Assembly: GCF_014252955.1 (NCBI RefSeq)
Contig: NZ_JACMIA010000001.1
Coordinates: 372,001 to 436,000 of the forward strand
DNA length: 64,000 bases
Direction of reading: 5' to 3'
Source: Stappia sp. 28M-7
Lineage (GTDB): Bacteria; Pseudomonadota; Alphaproteobacteria; Rhizobiales; Stappiaceae
Positions 20,427 through 30,200 of this stretch are shown here, in pieces (position 1 is the stretch's first letter; each line of letters begins with the position of its first letter). The position numbers and the translations under genes are program-made. The notes beneath the pieces were generated by a model, which was not told where the DNA came from, did no database searches, and was given only the letters and a program-made list of their open reading frames with translations.

Positions 20427-20463
20427 ATTTCGAGACGGAATTTTGCAAAATCCGTCTCGAAAT
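20427..20463. repeat. Strong inverted repeat upstream of the symporter gene
   Basis: ATTTCGAGACGG (20427-20438) pairs perfectly with CCGTCTCGAAAT (20452-20463). Between them is a further self-palindromic ATTTTGCAAAAT plus one extra A. No T-run follows on either side, so this is probably an operator or a mobile hairpin element, not a terminator. It lies 158 bases before the symporter start. Confidence 0.6.
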
Positions 20464-20620
20464 TCTCAAACCGTTTTCACGGCCGGCATGGCGCCGTTTC
20501 GCCAGCTTTCGCAAGGGTTTCGGCTTTCTGCGCCGGTTTGCGGGGTTTCCCTACTTGCCCCGGCCCGCCGCCTGCGGGCTATGGTGCGCCGGGGCGGGCA
20601 GCAGCGAGGGACGGCAGGGA

Positions 20621-22003
20621 ATGACGGAATTGCGGACCGGCGGAACGGGCGAGACAGAGGCGGGGCACCAGCCGGGAGCGGGTCATCTTTCGGGCCAGCG
20701 CTTCAAGCTTCGGGTCTGGATCACCTCGCGGCTCTGGGCCCAGGTGGTCGCAGGCATGGTGCTGGGCTTCGGCCTCGGCCTGCTGCTCGGCGAAGGCGCC
20801 GGCCTGGTGGCGCCCGACACCGCCGAGGCCATCGGCCTGTGGCTGGCGCTGCCCGGCCGCATCTTCCTGGCGCTGATCGCCATGGTCTTGGTTCCGCTGG
20901 TCTTTTCGTCCATCGTCGGCGGTCTTGCCGGCGCCGGGTCCGGCGACACGCTGCGGCGGGTCGGGCTCTGGCTCGCAGGCTTCATCCTGGCGACGACGGC
21001 GGCAGCGGCGGTCGTCGGCGTGATGCTGGCCGAATGGCTGCGCCCGGGCGCTGCGCTTGTCGGCCTGCGCCAGGCCGGCGCGCCGGCCGTTGCCGGTGTC
21101 GAGGCTCCCGATGCCGTTGCCGCGCCGGTCTCCAGCACCTTGCCCGACCTTATCGTCAACGTTCTGCCGCAGAATCCGACCGCCTCCATCGCCCAGGGCG
21201 ACATGCTCGCGGTCGTGGTCCTCGCCCTGCTGGTCGGCGTCTCGGTGACCCAGATCGACCGCTCGCGCGCGGACCCCTTCCTCCGCCTGATGGAAGCGCT
21301 GCTGTCGATCTCCATGAACATCGTCAAATGGGCTATGTTCCTGGCGCCTTTGGCGGTTTTCGGGCTGATGGCGCAGCTCGTCATCCGGGTCGGCCCGGAA
21401 ACCCTGACCGGAATTTCCGGCTATGTCGGCACGGTTCTGCTCGGTCTCGCCCTGCTGCTCCTGCTTTATCTGGCGCTGGTCGGGCTGATGGGCGGGATCT
21501 CGCCGCGCCGCTTCTTTCAGGTGGCCGGCGGCAACCTGCTGCTGGCCTTCTCGACCTCCAGTTCCTCGGCGGTGATGCCGGTGACGATCCAGACGGCGCG
21601 CCGGCTCGGCGTGCCCGAAGGGATCGCCAATCTGGTGGTGCCGCTCGGCGCGACCATGAACATGGCCGGAACCGCGCTCTACCAGTCGGTCGCCATCCTC
21701 TTCATGGCCCAGCTCGCCGGGGTGGAGCTGTCCTTTGCGCAGATCGGGGTGATCACGGCGACGCTGGTCGCCTCCTCCATCGGGGCTCCGGGCACGCCCG
21801 GCGTCAGCATCGCCATTCTGCTGAGCGTTGCTGCCAGCGCCGGCATTCCGGCAGACGGGATGGTGATCATTCTGGGCGTCGACCGGCTGCTCGACATGTG
21901 CCGCACGGTGGTCAATGTCGCCGGCGACCTTGTCGCGGCGGTCTGCCTGCGCGGTCTTTCGGAAGACCTGCCGCCGGAACCGGGCGAGCCGGTTCCGGTC
22001 TGA
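20621..22003 (+). CDS. Dicarboxylate/amino acid:cation symporter (DAACS family)
   Basis: 460 residues from the ATG at 20621, which has AGGGA upstream. Eight membrane helices with two re-entrant loops: AFSTSSSSAVMPVTIQTA is the serine-rich hairpin HP1, PLGATMNMAGTALYQSVA is the helix-7 NMAGT sodium site (NMDGT in many relatives), and LLSVAASAGIPADGMVIILGVDR spans HP2 into helix 8 with its R. The family (GltP, DctA) imports dicarboxylates, glutamate or aspartate with Na+ or H+. The terminal tail is proline/glutamate rich. Substrate unassigned. Confidence 0.92.
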   Translation: MTELRTGGTGETEAGHQPGAGHLSGQRFKLRVWITSRLWAQVVAGMVLGFGLGLLLGEGAGLVAPDTAEAIGLWLALPGRIFLALIAMVLVPLVFSSIVGGLAGAGSGDTLRRVGLWLAGFILATTAAAAVVGVMLAEWLRPGAALVGLRQAGAPAVAGVEAPDAVAAPVSSTLPDLIVNVLPQNPTASIAQGDMLAVVVLALLVGVSVTQIDRSRADPFLRLMEALLSISMNIVKWAMFLAPLAVFGLMAQLVIRVGPETLTGISGYVGTVLLGLALLLLLYLALVGLMGGISPRRFFQVAGGNLLLAFSTSSSSAVMPVTIQTARRLGVPEGIANLVVPLGATMNMAGTALYQSVAILFMAQLAGVELSFAQIGVITATLVASSIGAPGTPGVSIAILLSVAASAGIPADGMVIILGVDRLLDMCRTVVNVAGDLVAAVCLRGLSEDLPPEPGEPVPV

Positions 22004-22034
22004 CGGCCGGCACAAGCTTTTGCCCACAAACGAC

Positions 22035-22069
22035 AAGGGCCGCCGGAAACCGGCGGCCCTTTCTCTTTG
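22035..22069 (+). terminator. Intrinsic terminator after the symporter
   Basis: A 12-bp perfect stem (AAGGGCCGCCGG / CCGGCGGCCCTT, loop AAA) is followed by TTCTCTTT. It lies 32 bases after the symporter stop, facing the end of the RND gene. Confidence 0.85.
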
Positions 22070-22116
22070 CAATCGCAAGACGTTCCGCGGGGAAGCGCGC
22101 CTTGCCTGCTTCGCCC

Positions 22117-25100
22117 TTACTCCGCCGGGGTCTTCTCGGCGGCGGGCGCCGGATGGTCTTCGTCCTTGTGCTTGGGCAGGTGCCCTTCGATCGGGATGCG
22201 GCGGAACATCCGCATCACGAAGACGAAGAACACCGGCACGAAGAAGATCGCCAGGATCGTGCCGGAGATCATGCCGCCCATCACGCCGGTGCCGATGGCG
22301 TTCTGGCTGCCGGCGCTGGCACCGCTCGCGATGGCCAGCGGCGTCACGCCCAGGGTGAAGGCCAGCGACGTCATCAGGATCGGCCGGAAGCGCAGATGCG
22401 CCGCCTCGATGGTGGCGTCGATCAGCGAGCGCCCCTCTGCCATCAGGTCCTTGGCGAACTCGATGATCAGAATGGCGTTTTTCGCCGACAGGCCGACGAT
22501 GGCGATCAGGCCGACGGTGAAATACACGTCGTTCGGCATGCCGCGCAGCGTCACCGCGGCGACCGAGCCGATCACGCCGAGCGGCACGACGAGCATCACC
22601 GCGAACGGGATCGACCAGCTCTCGTAGAGCGCGGCCAGCAGCAGGAACACGAACAGGATGCTGAGGCCGATCAGGAACGGCGCCTGCGATCCCGACTGGA
22701 TTTCCTGCAGCGACTGGCCCGTCCACTCGTAGCCGAAGCCGGCCGGCAGCTCGCCGGCAAGCCGCTCCATCTCGGCAATGGCATCGCCCGACGAGTAGCC
22801 GGGCGCGGCCTCGCCGGAGATGCGGATCGACGGATAGCCGTTATAGCCGACGATCTGCGAGGGGCCTTTGCGCCATTCCACGCTTGCGAAGGCCGAAAGC
22901 GGCACCATTCCGCCGTTGTTGTTGCGGACGTTCAGGCGCAGCAGGTCGTTGGTCTGCATGCGGGCGTCCTGGTCGGCCTGCACCGTCACGCGCTGCATGC
23001 GTCCCGAGTTCGGGAAGTCGTTGACATAGGTCGAGCCGAGATTGGCCGAGATGGTCGCGTTGATGTCGGCGAAGGCGACGCCGAACGCATTGGCCTTCTC
23101 GCGGTCTATGATGAGGTCGACCTGGGCCGCGTCCGGAAGGCCGTCGATGCGCAGGCCGGCCAGGATCGGACTTTGCGAGGCCGCCGCCATCAGCTGGTCG
23201 CGTGCGGCGCCAAGCGCCTCGGTGCCGCGTCCGCCGCGGTCCTGCAGGCGGAAGCTGAAGCCGTTCGAGGTGCCAAGGCCCTGGATCGCCGGCGGCGAAA
23301 GGGCGAAGGAAATCGCGTCCTTGATGCCGAACAGCTGGCCGTTGGCGCGGCCCGCAATGGCGCCGGCCGCGTCTTCGGGACCGCGCTCGGACCAGTCCTT
23401 CAGCGTCACGAAGGCAAGGCCGGCATTCTGTCCGGTGCCGGAGAAGCTGAAGCCGAGAATGCCGACGATGCGCGAGACGGCGCTTTCCTTACCGAAGATC
23501 GCCTCGACCTGCTCGATGACCTCCAGCGTGCGGTTGGCGCTCGCCTCGGGCGGAGCCTGGATGTTGACCAGGAGGTAGCCCTGGTCCTCGTTCGGCAGGA
23601 ACGAGGACGGCAGGCGCATGAAGCCCCAGCCGAGGCCGACCAGCAGGGCGAGATAGATGATCATCATCCGCCCCGCGCGCCGCGAGATCCAGCCGGCGAC
23701 CGAGCTGTAGCCGCTGGTCGTGCGGGCGAAGCCGCGGTTGAACCAGCCGAAGAAGCCCTTTTTCTCGTGGTGGCCCTGCGGGATCGGCTTCAGCATGCTG
23801 GCGCAGAGCGCCGGCGTGAAGGACAGCGCCAGGAAGCCGGAGAACAGGATCGACACGACCATGGTCAGGCTGAACTGCTGGTAGATGACGCCGACCGCAC
23901 CGGGAAAGAACGCCATCGGCACGAACACCGCCGTCAGAACCAGGGTGATGCCGATGATGGCGCCGGAAATCTGCGACATCGCCTTGCGCGTCGCCGCGCG
24001 CGGCGACAGGCCTTCCTCCGCCATGATGCGCTCGACGTTCTCGACCACGACGATGGCGTCATCGACGAGAATGCCGATGGCCAGCACCATGGCGAACATG
24101 GTCAGCACGTTGATCGAGAATCCGGCCGCCAGCATGACGGCGCAGGTGCCCAGCAGCGCCACCGGCACCACCAGCGTCGGGATTACGGTGTAGCGGAAGC
24201 TCTGCAGGAACAGGAACATCACCACGAAGACGAGGGCGACGGCCTCCAGCAGCGTGTGGATCACCTTCTCGATCGACGCCTCGACGAAGGGCGAGGTGTC
24301 GTACGGGATCTCGTAGGCGATACCTTGCGGGAAGAACTGGGCCAGTTCCTCCATCTTGGCGCGCACCGCCTCCGATGCCGCCATGGCGTTGCCGGTCGAG
24401 GAGAGCTGCACGCCGATGGCCGCGCTCGGCTGGCCGTTCAGGCGTGTCGAGAAGTTGTAGTCCTCGCCGCCGATTTCGAGGCGCGCGACATCGGAGAGGC
24501 GGACCGTGGAGCCGTCGGGATTGGCCCGCAGCACCACCTGGCCGAACTCGTCGAGGGACGACAGCTGCCCCTTGACCAGCACGCTGGCCGAGATCTGCTG
24601 GGTGATCGGGTTGGGCAGCGCGCCGATGCGGCCGGCCGCGACCTGGGCGTTCTGCGCCCGGATCGCATTGATGACGTCGCTGGACGTCAGGTTGAGGCCC
24701 AGCATCTTGTCCGGGTCCAGCCAGACGCGCATGGACCGCTGGGTCGCGAAGAGCTGGGCGCTACCGACACCCTCGATACGGCGGATCTCGCCGAGCACGT
24801 TGCGGCTGAGATAGTCGCCGAGATCGACCACGTTGTAGGAGCCGTCGGTCGAGGTGACCGACACCACCATCAGGAAGCCGGCGCCGGCCTGCTCGATGCG
24901 GATGCCCTGCTGGGTGACGATGCCGGGCAGTCGCGGCTCGACGCGGCGCACCGCGTTCTGCACGTCGACCGAGGCCTGCGACACGTCGGTGCCGGGCTGG
25001 AACGTCGCGGTGATCGAGATTCGGCCCGACGTTTCGGAGGTGGACTCGAAATAGATCAGCCCCTCGACGCCGTTCAGCTCTTCCTCGATCGGGCGGGTGA

Positions 25101-25281
25101 CGCTGAGATAGGCGTCTTCAGGCGCCACGCCCGGATAGTTGGTCGAGATGGAGATCTGCGGCGGGGCGACGTTGGGATATTGGGCAACCGGCATGAAGGG
25201 GATCGCGATCACGCCGGCAAGCGTGATGAAAATGGCGATGACCCATGCGAAGACCGGCCGGTTGATGAAAAAGGACGGCAT
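22117..25281 (-). CDS. RND efflux pump inner-membrane transporter (HAE1/AcrB type)
   Basis: 1,054 residues, full length. The N-terminus MPSFFINRPVFAWVIAIFIT and twelve membrane segments with two large periplasmic loops match AcrB/MexB. The proton relay is intact: the helix-4 pair in ILVDDAIVVVEN (Asp-Asp) and the helix-10 lysine in LSAKNAILIIEF. It is the last gene of a TetR-adaptor-pump operon; the outer-membrane channel is not encoded here. It should export hydrophobic drugs, detergents or metabolites using the proton gradient. Confidence 0.96.
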   Translation of the reverse strand: MPSFFINRPVFAWVIAIFITLAGVIAIPFMPVAQYPNVAPPQISISTNYPGVAPEDAYLSVTRPIEEELNGVEGLIYFESTSETSGRISITATFQPGTDVSQASVDVQNAVRRVEPRLPGIVTQQGIRIEQAGAGFLMVVSVTSTDGSYNVVDLGDYLSRNVLGEIRRIEGVGSAQLFATQRSMRVWLDPDKMLGLNLTSSDVINAIRAQNAQVAAGRIGALPNPITQQISASVLVKGQLSSLDEFGQVVLRANPDGSTVRLSDVARLEIGGEDYNFSTRLNGQPSAAIGVQLSSTGNAMAASEAVRAKMEELAQFFPQGIAYEIPYDTSPFVEASIEKVIHTLLEAVALVFVVMFLFLQSFRYTVIPTLVVPVALLGTCAVMLAAGFSINVLTMFAMVLAIGILVDDAIVVVENVERIMAEEGLSPRAATRKAMSQISGAIIGITLVLTAVFVPMAFFPGAVGVIYQQFSLTMVVSILFSGFLALSFTPALCASMLKPIPQGHHEKKGFFGWFNRGFARTTSGYSSVAGWISRRAGRMMIIYLALLVGLGWGFMRLPSSFLPNEDQGYLLVNIQAPPEASANRTLEVIEQVEAIFGKESAVSRIVGILGFSFSGTGQNAGLAFVTLKDWSERGPEDAAGAIAGRANGQLFGIKDAISFALSPPAIQGLGTSNGFSFRLQDRGGRGTEALGAARDQLMAAASQSPILAGLRIDGLPDAAQVDLIIDREKANAFGVAFADINATISANLGSTYVNDFPNSGRMQRVTVQADQDARMQTNDLLRLNVRNNNGGMVPLSAFASVEWRKGPSQIVGYNGYPSIRISGEAAPGYSSGDAIAEMERLAGELPAGFGYEWTGQSLQEIQSGSQAPFLIGLSILFVFLLLAALYESWSIPFAVMLVVPLGVIGSVAAVTLRGMPNDVYFTVGLIAIVGLSAKNAILIIEFAKDLMAEGRSLIDATIEAAHLRFRPILMTSLAFTLGVTPLAIASGASAGSQNAIGTGVMGGMISGTILAIFFVPVFFVFVMRMFRRIPIEGHLPKHKDEDHPAPAAEKTPAE

Positions 25282-25405
25282 CAGATCGGATCCTGTGAGA
25301 CCGGCCCGCAGGCGGCGCGGGAGGGCGCCGGCGGCCGTGGGCGGGCCGTTGAGTCAGGACGGGGCGGGCGCTGCCCCTTGCGTAGGGCGCGCCCGTCCCG
25401 ACAGG

Positions 25406-26572
25406 TTATTTGGCCGCGACGGCGGCCGTCTTGCTTGCATCTTCCCAGGGGGTCGCCGCGACCGGTGCGCCGGGGCGCAGCTTCTGGAAGCCCTCGACGA
25501 TCACCTTGTCGCCGGCGGAAAGGCCCTTGGTGATGACCCAGCGGGTGCCAATGATGCGGCCGGTCTCGACGGAGCGCAGCTCGGCCTTGTCCTCGGCGCC
25601 GACCACATAGACCTGAGCCTGGCCGCCGGCGTTCCGCTGCACGGCCTGCTGCGGCACGGCAAGGGCGTTCTGTTCGATTCCCTGCTCGATCAGGACCCGG
25701 ACATACATCCCCGGCAACAGGTCGCCGTCCGGGTTCGGAAACTCTCCGCGCAGCGTGATTTGCCCGGTCGTGGCGTCGACCGCCGCCTCGGAGAACAGCA
25801 GCCGGCCCTTGTGCGGATACTCCTGCCCGTCATCCAGCTTCAGCTGCACGGCCGCCTCTCCGGCGCTCGGTCCGGTCAGCGAACCGACCTCCAGCGAACG
25901 GCGCAGGCTCAGCAGCTGGTTGGCGGACTGGGTGAAGTCCGCATAGACCGGATCGAGCTGCTGGATCGTCGCCAGCACGCCGCTGGAGGAATCCACCAGC
26001 GCGCCCTCGGTCAGCAGGGCCCGGCCGATGCGGCCGGAGATCGGTGCCCGCACCTCCGAGAAATGCAGGTTCAGCTCGGCCGCGTCGAGACCCGCCTGGG
26101 CAATCGCGACATCCGCGTCGGCCTGGGCGAGCGAGGCGATCGCGTTGTCGCGTGCCTGCACGCTGGTCACCCGGCGCTCGTGCAGTTCCTTCTGCCGGTC
26201 CGCCTCCTGGCGGGCCTGCAGCTGCACCGCCTGGGCGCGCTGCAGCGTCGCGCGGGCGCTCGCGACCTGGACGCGGAACGGCTCGGGATCGATGCGGTAG
26301 AGGACGTCGCCTTCCTGGACGATGCTGCCCTGCTCGAACACCCGTTCGACCAGGATGCCGGAGACGCGCGGGCGCACCTCAGCGATCCGCGTCGGGGCGA
26401 TACGGCCCGGCAGCTCGTTGGTGATCGGCAGCGTCTCGGCCTTGAGCTCCACGAAGCTCACACCGGTGGGCGGCATGGCGGGCGCGCCACCGGCCTCGTT
26501 CTTGCTGGCGACCTCGTTGCAGCCGGCCAGCAGGGCGGCGGCGAGGATCACGGCGGACAATTTGAATTTCAT
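25406..26572 (-). CDS. RND efflux periplasmic adaptor (membrane fusion lipoprotein)
   Basis: 388 residues. A lipoprotein signal ends in LLAGC (Cys 18). The barrel-sandwich halves are RIAEVRPRVSGILVERVFEQ and FSEVRAPISGRIGRALLTEG, with a helical hairpin between (about 95-165) rich in alanine and glutamine. The beta-barrel and membrane-proximal domains follow (LLPGMYVRVLIEQGIEQNAL). The start at 26572 forms an ATGA overlap with the TetR stop. It links the RND pump to an outer-membrane TolC-like channel. Confidence 0.95.
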   Translation of the reverse strand: MKFKLSAVILAAALLAGCNEVASKNEAGGAPAMPPTGVSFVELKAETLPITNELPGRIAPTRIAEVRPRVSGILVERVFEQGSIVQEGDVLYRIDPEPFRVQVASARATLQRAQAVQLQARQEADRQKELHERRVTSVQARDNAIASLAQADADVAIAQAGLDAAELNLHFSEVRAPISGRIGRALLTEGALVDSSSGVLATIQQLDPVYADFTQSANQLLSLRRSLEVGSLTGPSAGEAAVQLKLDDGQEYPHKGRLLFSEAAVDATTGQITLRGEFPNPDGDLLPGMYVRVLIEQGIEQNALAVPQQAVQRNAGGQAQVYVVGAEDKAELRSVETGRIIGTRWVITKGLSAGDKVIVEGFQKLRPGAPVAATPWEDASKTAAVAAK

Positions 26573-27177
26573 CGGGTCGACCTCTCGGGGGAAGAGGAAA
26601 GTGCGGGAGCGGGCACGGATACCGGTGCAGGCACCTGGTCGACGAGCCAGCCGATTTCGGAAATGATCCGGGCACGTTCTTCCGGCGCCCAGTCTTGCAG
26701 TCCGAGCCATTCGAGCGACATCAGCCCCTCGATGGCGAGAAAGGCGAGCAACGCGCCACGGGGGCTGCGCGAATTGCCGGTGACCTGCGCGATGCGCTCG
26801 CCATAGGTCCGGGCAATCGGCTCGCGCAGGTCGGCATCCTGGGCGAGCGAGGCGAGCAGGCCGAGCGCCACCGCCCGGTCCTCCTCGGTAAGCAGGTGCG
26901 AAGCAACCTCTATGCGGGTGCGAATCGCCGCGTTCGGATCGCCGGAAAAATTCGCCGCAGCCTCCTGCTCGCAGGTTGCGTGCGCTGCCAGCCGCCGCTC
27001 GACGACGGCTTTGATCAGGGCCTGCTTGGTCTTGTAGTCGTAAAGGACGCTGGCCTTGCTGATGCCGGCCTCACAGGCCACCGCATCCAGCGTCAGGCGC
27101 GCAGCACCGTCCCGCATCACGACCTGCTCGGCCGCGTCCAGTACCGTGTCGCGCTTGATTGTCCGCTTGCGTCCCAT
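26569..27177 (-). CDS. TetR-family repressor of the RND operon
   Basis: 202 residues from the ATG at 27177. The helix-turn-helix is TLDAVACEAGISKASVLYDY (about 28-48). The C-terminal part resembles TetR_C domains of efflux regulators (ALLAFLAIEGLMSLEWLGLQ). It is first in the operon and overlaps the adaptor gene by four bases. A perfect 14-bp palindrome lies 15 bases before the start, so autorepression lifted by pump substrates is the likely mode. Confidence 0.92.
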   Translation of the reverse strand: MGRKRTIKRDTVLDAAEQVVMRDGAARLTLDAVACEAGISKASVLYDYKTKQALIKAVVERRLAAHATCEQEAAANFSGDPNAAIRTRIEVASHLLTEEDRAVALGLLASLAQDADLREPIARTYGERIAQVTGNSRSPRGALLAFLAIEGLMSLEWLGLQDWAPEERARIISEIGWLVDQVPAPVSVPAPALSSSPERSTR

Positions 27178-27191
27178 GCCGATCCCGTTTT

Positions 27192-27205
27192 TCCAACCGG
27201 TTGGA
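27192..27205. promoter_or_regulatory. TetR operator of the efflux operon
   Basis: TCCAACCGGTTGGA is a perfect 14-bp palindrome just upstream of the TetR start, next to a TATATATAT tract that could serve as the -10 region. The placement is typical for an autoregulated efflux repressor. Confidence 0.65.
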
Positions 27206-27281
27206 TATATATTCTCTCCGGTCAGATGCAACAGGTTTTTTGCAGCGCAACACGAAGTTTTGAAACGGCCGCCGGGCGTCC

Positions 27282-30200
27282 TCAATCGCCGCCGCGAACC
27301 TGAACGGTGCGGCGTTTCGAAGGATGCGGCGCGCGCGAAGTGAGCGTATCGCGCATGCGTCCGGCGGTGCTGCGCAGGGCAGGCACGGCAGGGCGGTCGA
27401 CGCTGTCGTCGTCGGGCGCGGCGCAGCGCATGGCCACCAGCAGGGCGACGGTTGCCTGGTCGAGCCGCGTCTGCAGCTTCGACAAGGGGGCGGGCCGGCC
27501 GATCAGGTAGCCTTGCACCTCGTTGCAGCCTTCCTCGGCCAGAACGCGCAGTTCGTCCGCCTCTTCGACGCCTTCGGCCACGACGCTCATGCCGAGCGCA
27601 TCGCCCAGCCGGACGATGGTCTCCACGATGGAGCGCGCGCTCGGTGTCTTGCGCATCGCCCGGATGAAGGAGCGGTCGATCTTGATCACGTCGAAGGGGA
27701 AGCGCGCCAGATAGCCGAGCGAGGAATAGCCGGTGCCGAAGTCGTCGAGGGCGATGCGCACCCCGAGCGCCTTCAGCGCGGTGAGGATCTGCAGCGCACG
27801 CCGGTCGTCGTCGATGAGGACGTTTTCCGTGACTTCCAGCTCCAGCCGCCCGGCGGCGAGACCGGTCGCCTCCAGCACGTCGCGCACCGTCTCGATGAAG
27901 TGCTTGTCGCGGAACTGCAGCGGGCTGACATTGACGCTGATGCGCGGGATTTCCGGATGCGCCTGGACGATGGCGCAGGCACGGCGCAGCACCCATTCGC
28001 CGATGGCGATGATCCGGCCCGACTGCTCGGCGACGGGAATGAAGTCGTTGGGGCTGATCATCCCCTTTTCCGGGTGATGCCAGCGGATCAGCGCCTCATA
28101 GCTGCCGATGCAGCTGCTGCGCAGGTCGAGCCTGGGCTGCAGGTAGAGCTCGAACTCCTCCTGCTCGATGGCCTGCACCAGGTCGGCTTCCAGCAGCCGG
28201 CGCTTGAGCAGCGCGGCATCCATGCCTTCCTCGAACAGGCAATAGGTGTTGCGGCCGAGATTCTTGGCCTTGTAGAGCGCTGTGTCGGCGCGCGAGACGA
28301 TGATCTCGGTGTCCTCGCCATGCAGCGGGCTGACGGCAATGCCGATGCTGGCCCCGCTGCGCAGCGTCAAGCCGTTGCCGCAGTCGATGGGTTGCGACAG
28401 GGCATGGACCAGCCGGTGGGCGAGGTCGGCGGCCTGGTTGGCGAAGGCGATCTGGTGCTGGATGATGGCGAATTCGTCGCCGCCCAGACGGGAAATGGTG
28501 TCGCTGGCCGGCACGAGCGCGCGCAGCCGGTCGGCGGTCGCGCGGATCACCTGGTCGCCGGCCAGATGGCCGTGGACGTCGTTGATCTCCTTGAACCGGT
28601 CGAGGTCGATCATCAGCACCGCGGCCGAGCCGTCGCGTCGGCGGGCGTCGGCCAGGACGGCGGCCAGCCGGTTGGAGAACACGGTGCGGTTCGGCAGGTC
28701 GGTCAGCGGATCGTGTTCGGCCAGGTGGCGGATATGCTGTTCGGCCTTCTTGCGGTCGCGCAGGTCGACCATCGCCGACACGCGGGTTCGCTCGCCGCGG
28801 TACAGAACCTCACGGGCGCGCACTTCCACGGGAATGCGGGTCCCGTCGGCATGGATGATATGCAGCTCGTAGGGCCCGCTTTCCTTGTGCGACAGCTGTT
28901 CGCGAACCCGTTCCCGGTCCTCCTGGGCGATATGCCCGAGCATATCGGTGCCCTTGAGTTCGTCGAGCGAGCAGCCCATCAGCTGTTCCAGCGCATGGTT
29001 GCCGTCGATGATGCGCCCCCGCACGGAGATGACGATCGCCTCGAACGTGGCATTGGCGAGGGCGGTGAGCCGCTCGGCTTCCTCCTCGGCCCGCCGCAGC
29101 TCCGCCTTGCGCCCGCGGGCAAGCTCCTCGTTCTGGATCGAGTCCATCAGCCGGTTGAACAGGCGGGTCATCCGCTCCGCCTCGTCTCCCGGCTCCACCG
29201 GCAGGCGCAGGCTGAGATCGGCGTGCCCCTCGACCAGCCGTCCGACGGCGTCCTCCACATGGCCGATGCCGAGCCTGGTGCCGTGCTCTGCCTCGTTGAG
29301 ACCACGGATCTCGCCCTCGCGGTCGACGCGCAGCGCGATGACGCGCTTCAGCGCCAGGAAGAAGGCAAGGCCGAGACCGAAGGCAAAGACGAAGTTCAGC
29401 GCCGCGCCGCCCGCCTGCACCGCGAGCTGGGCGAGGCGGCCGCCGGCGGGCAGGTTCTCGATCGGGGACAGCAGGGCGAGCCCGAGCGTGCCGACCACGC
29501 CGGCAATGCCGTGCACGCCGATGGCGCCGACCGCGTCATCGATGCGCAATTGCCGCTCCAGCACTGAAACGCCGATGACGGCGGCAAGACCGCCAGCCAG
29601 ACCGATGGCGAGCGCCCCCTGCGTCTGCAGCACCATGCAGCCGGCGGTGACGGCGACGAGGCCGCCGAGCATGCCGGTGAACGCCTTCTCGGGCAAAAGC
29701 ACGCCCTCGCGCGCCCAGGCGATGACATAGCCTCCGCAGGTGCCTGCGGCGGCCGCCAGCACGGTATTGGCGATGACATGGGCAATGTCGGGCGAGGCCG
29801 TGAGCGTCGAGCCGCCGTTGAAGCCGATCCAGCCGACGAACAGCAGCAGGGCGCCGGTGGTTGCCAGGACCGGACTGTGGCCCTGGAAGCGGACCGGCCG
29901 GCCCTGCGCATCGAAACGGCCGATCCGCGGGCCGATGACGAGACAGGCGGCAAGCGCGATCCACGCACCTGTGCCATGCACCACGGTGGAGCCGGCGAAG
30001 TCGACGAAACCCGCATTGGCGAGGAAGGCACCGGTATTCTCGCCGAGCGCGTTGCCCCAGGCCCAGTGCACGAAGACCGGATAGACGAGGCCCGCGATGA
30101 AGACGGAGCAGGCGATATAGGCGGCAAGCGGCATGCGCTCTGCGACCGCGCCCGAAACGATGGTCGCCGCTGTGCCGCAGAACATCACCTGGAAGACGAA

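Noticed and set aside
25282-25405. GC-rich hairpin between the adaptor and RND genes as a terminator
   Set aside because: The stem is imperfect and has no T-run; the two genes must be expressed together, so it is at most an attenuating or stabilising structure.
20443-25533. Very long open frame (about 1,700 codons) on the plus strand across the symporter and opposite the RND pump
   Set aside because: Its translation is low-complexity Arg/Gly/Ala/Asp-rich, as expected for an out-of-frame or antisense reading of GC-rich genes; DAACS and RND proteins fit the other frames fully.
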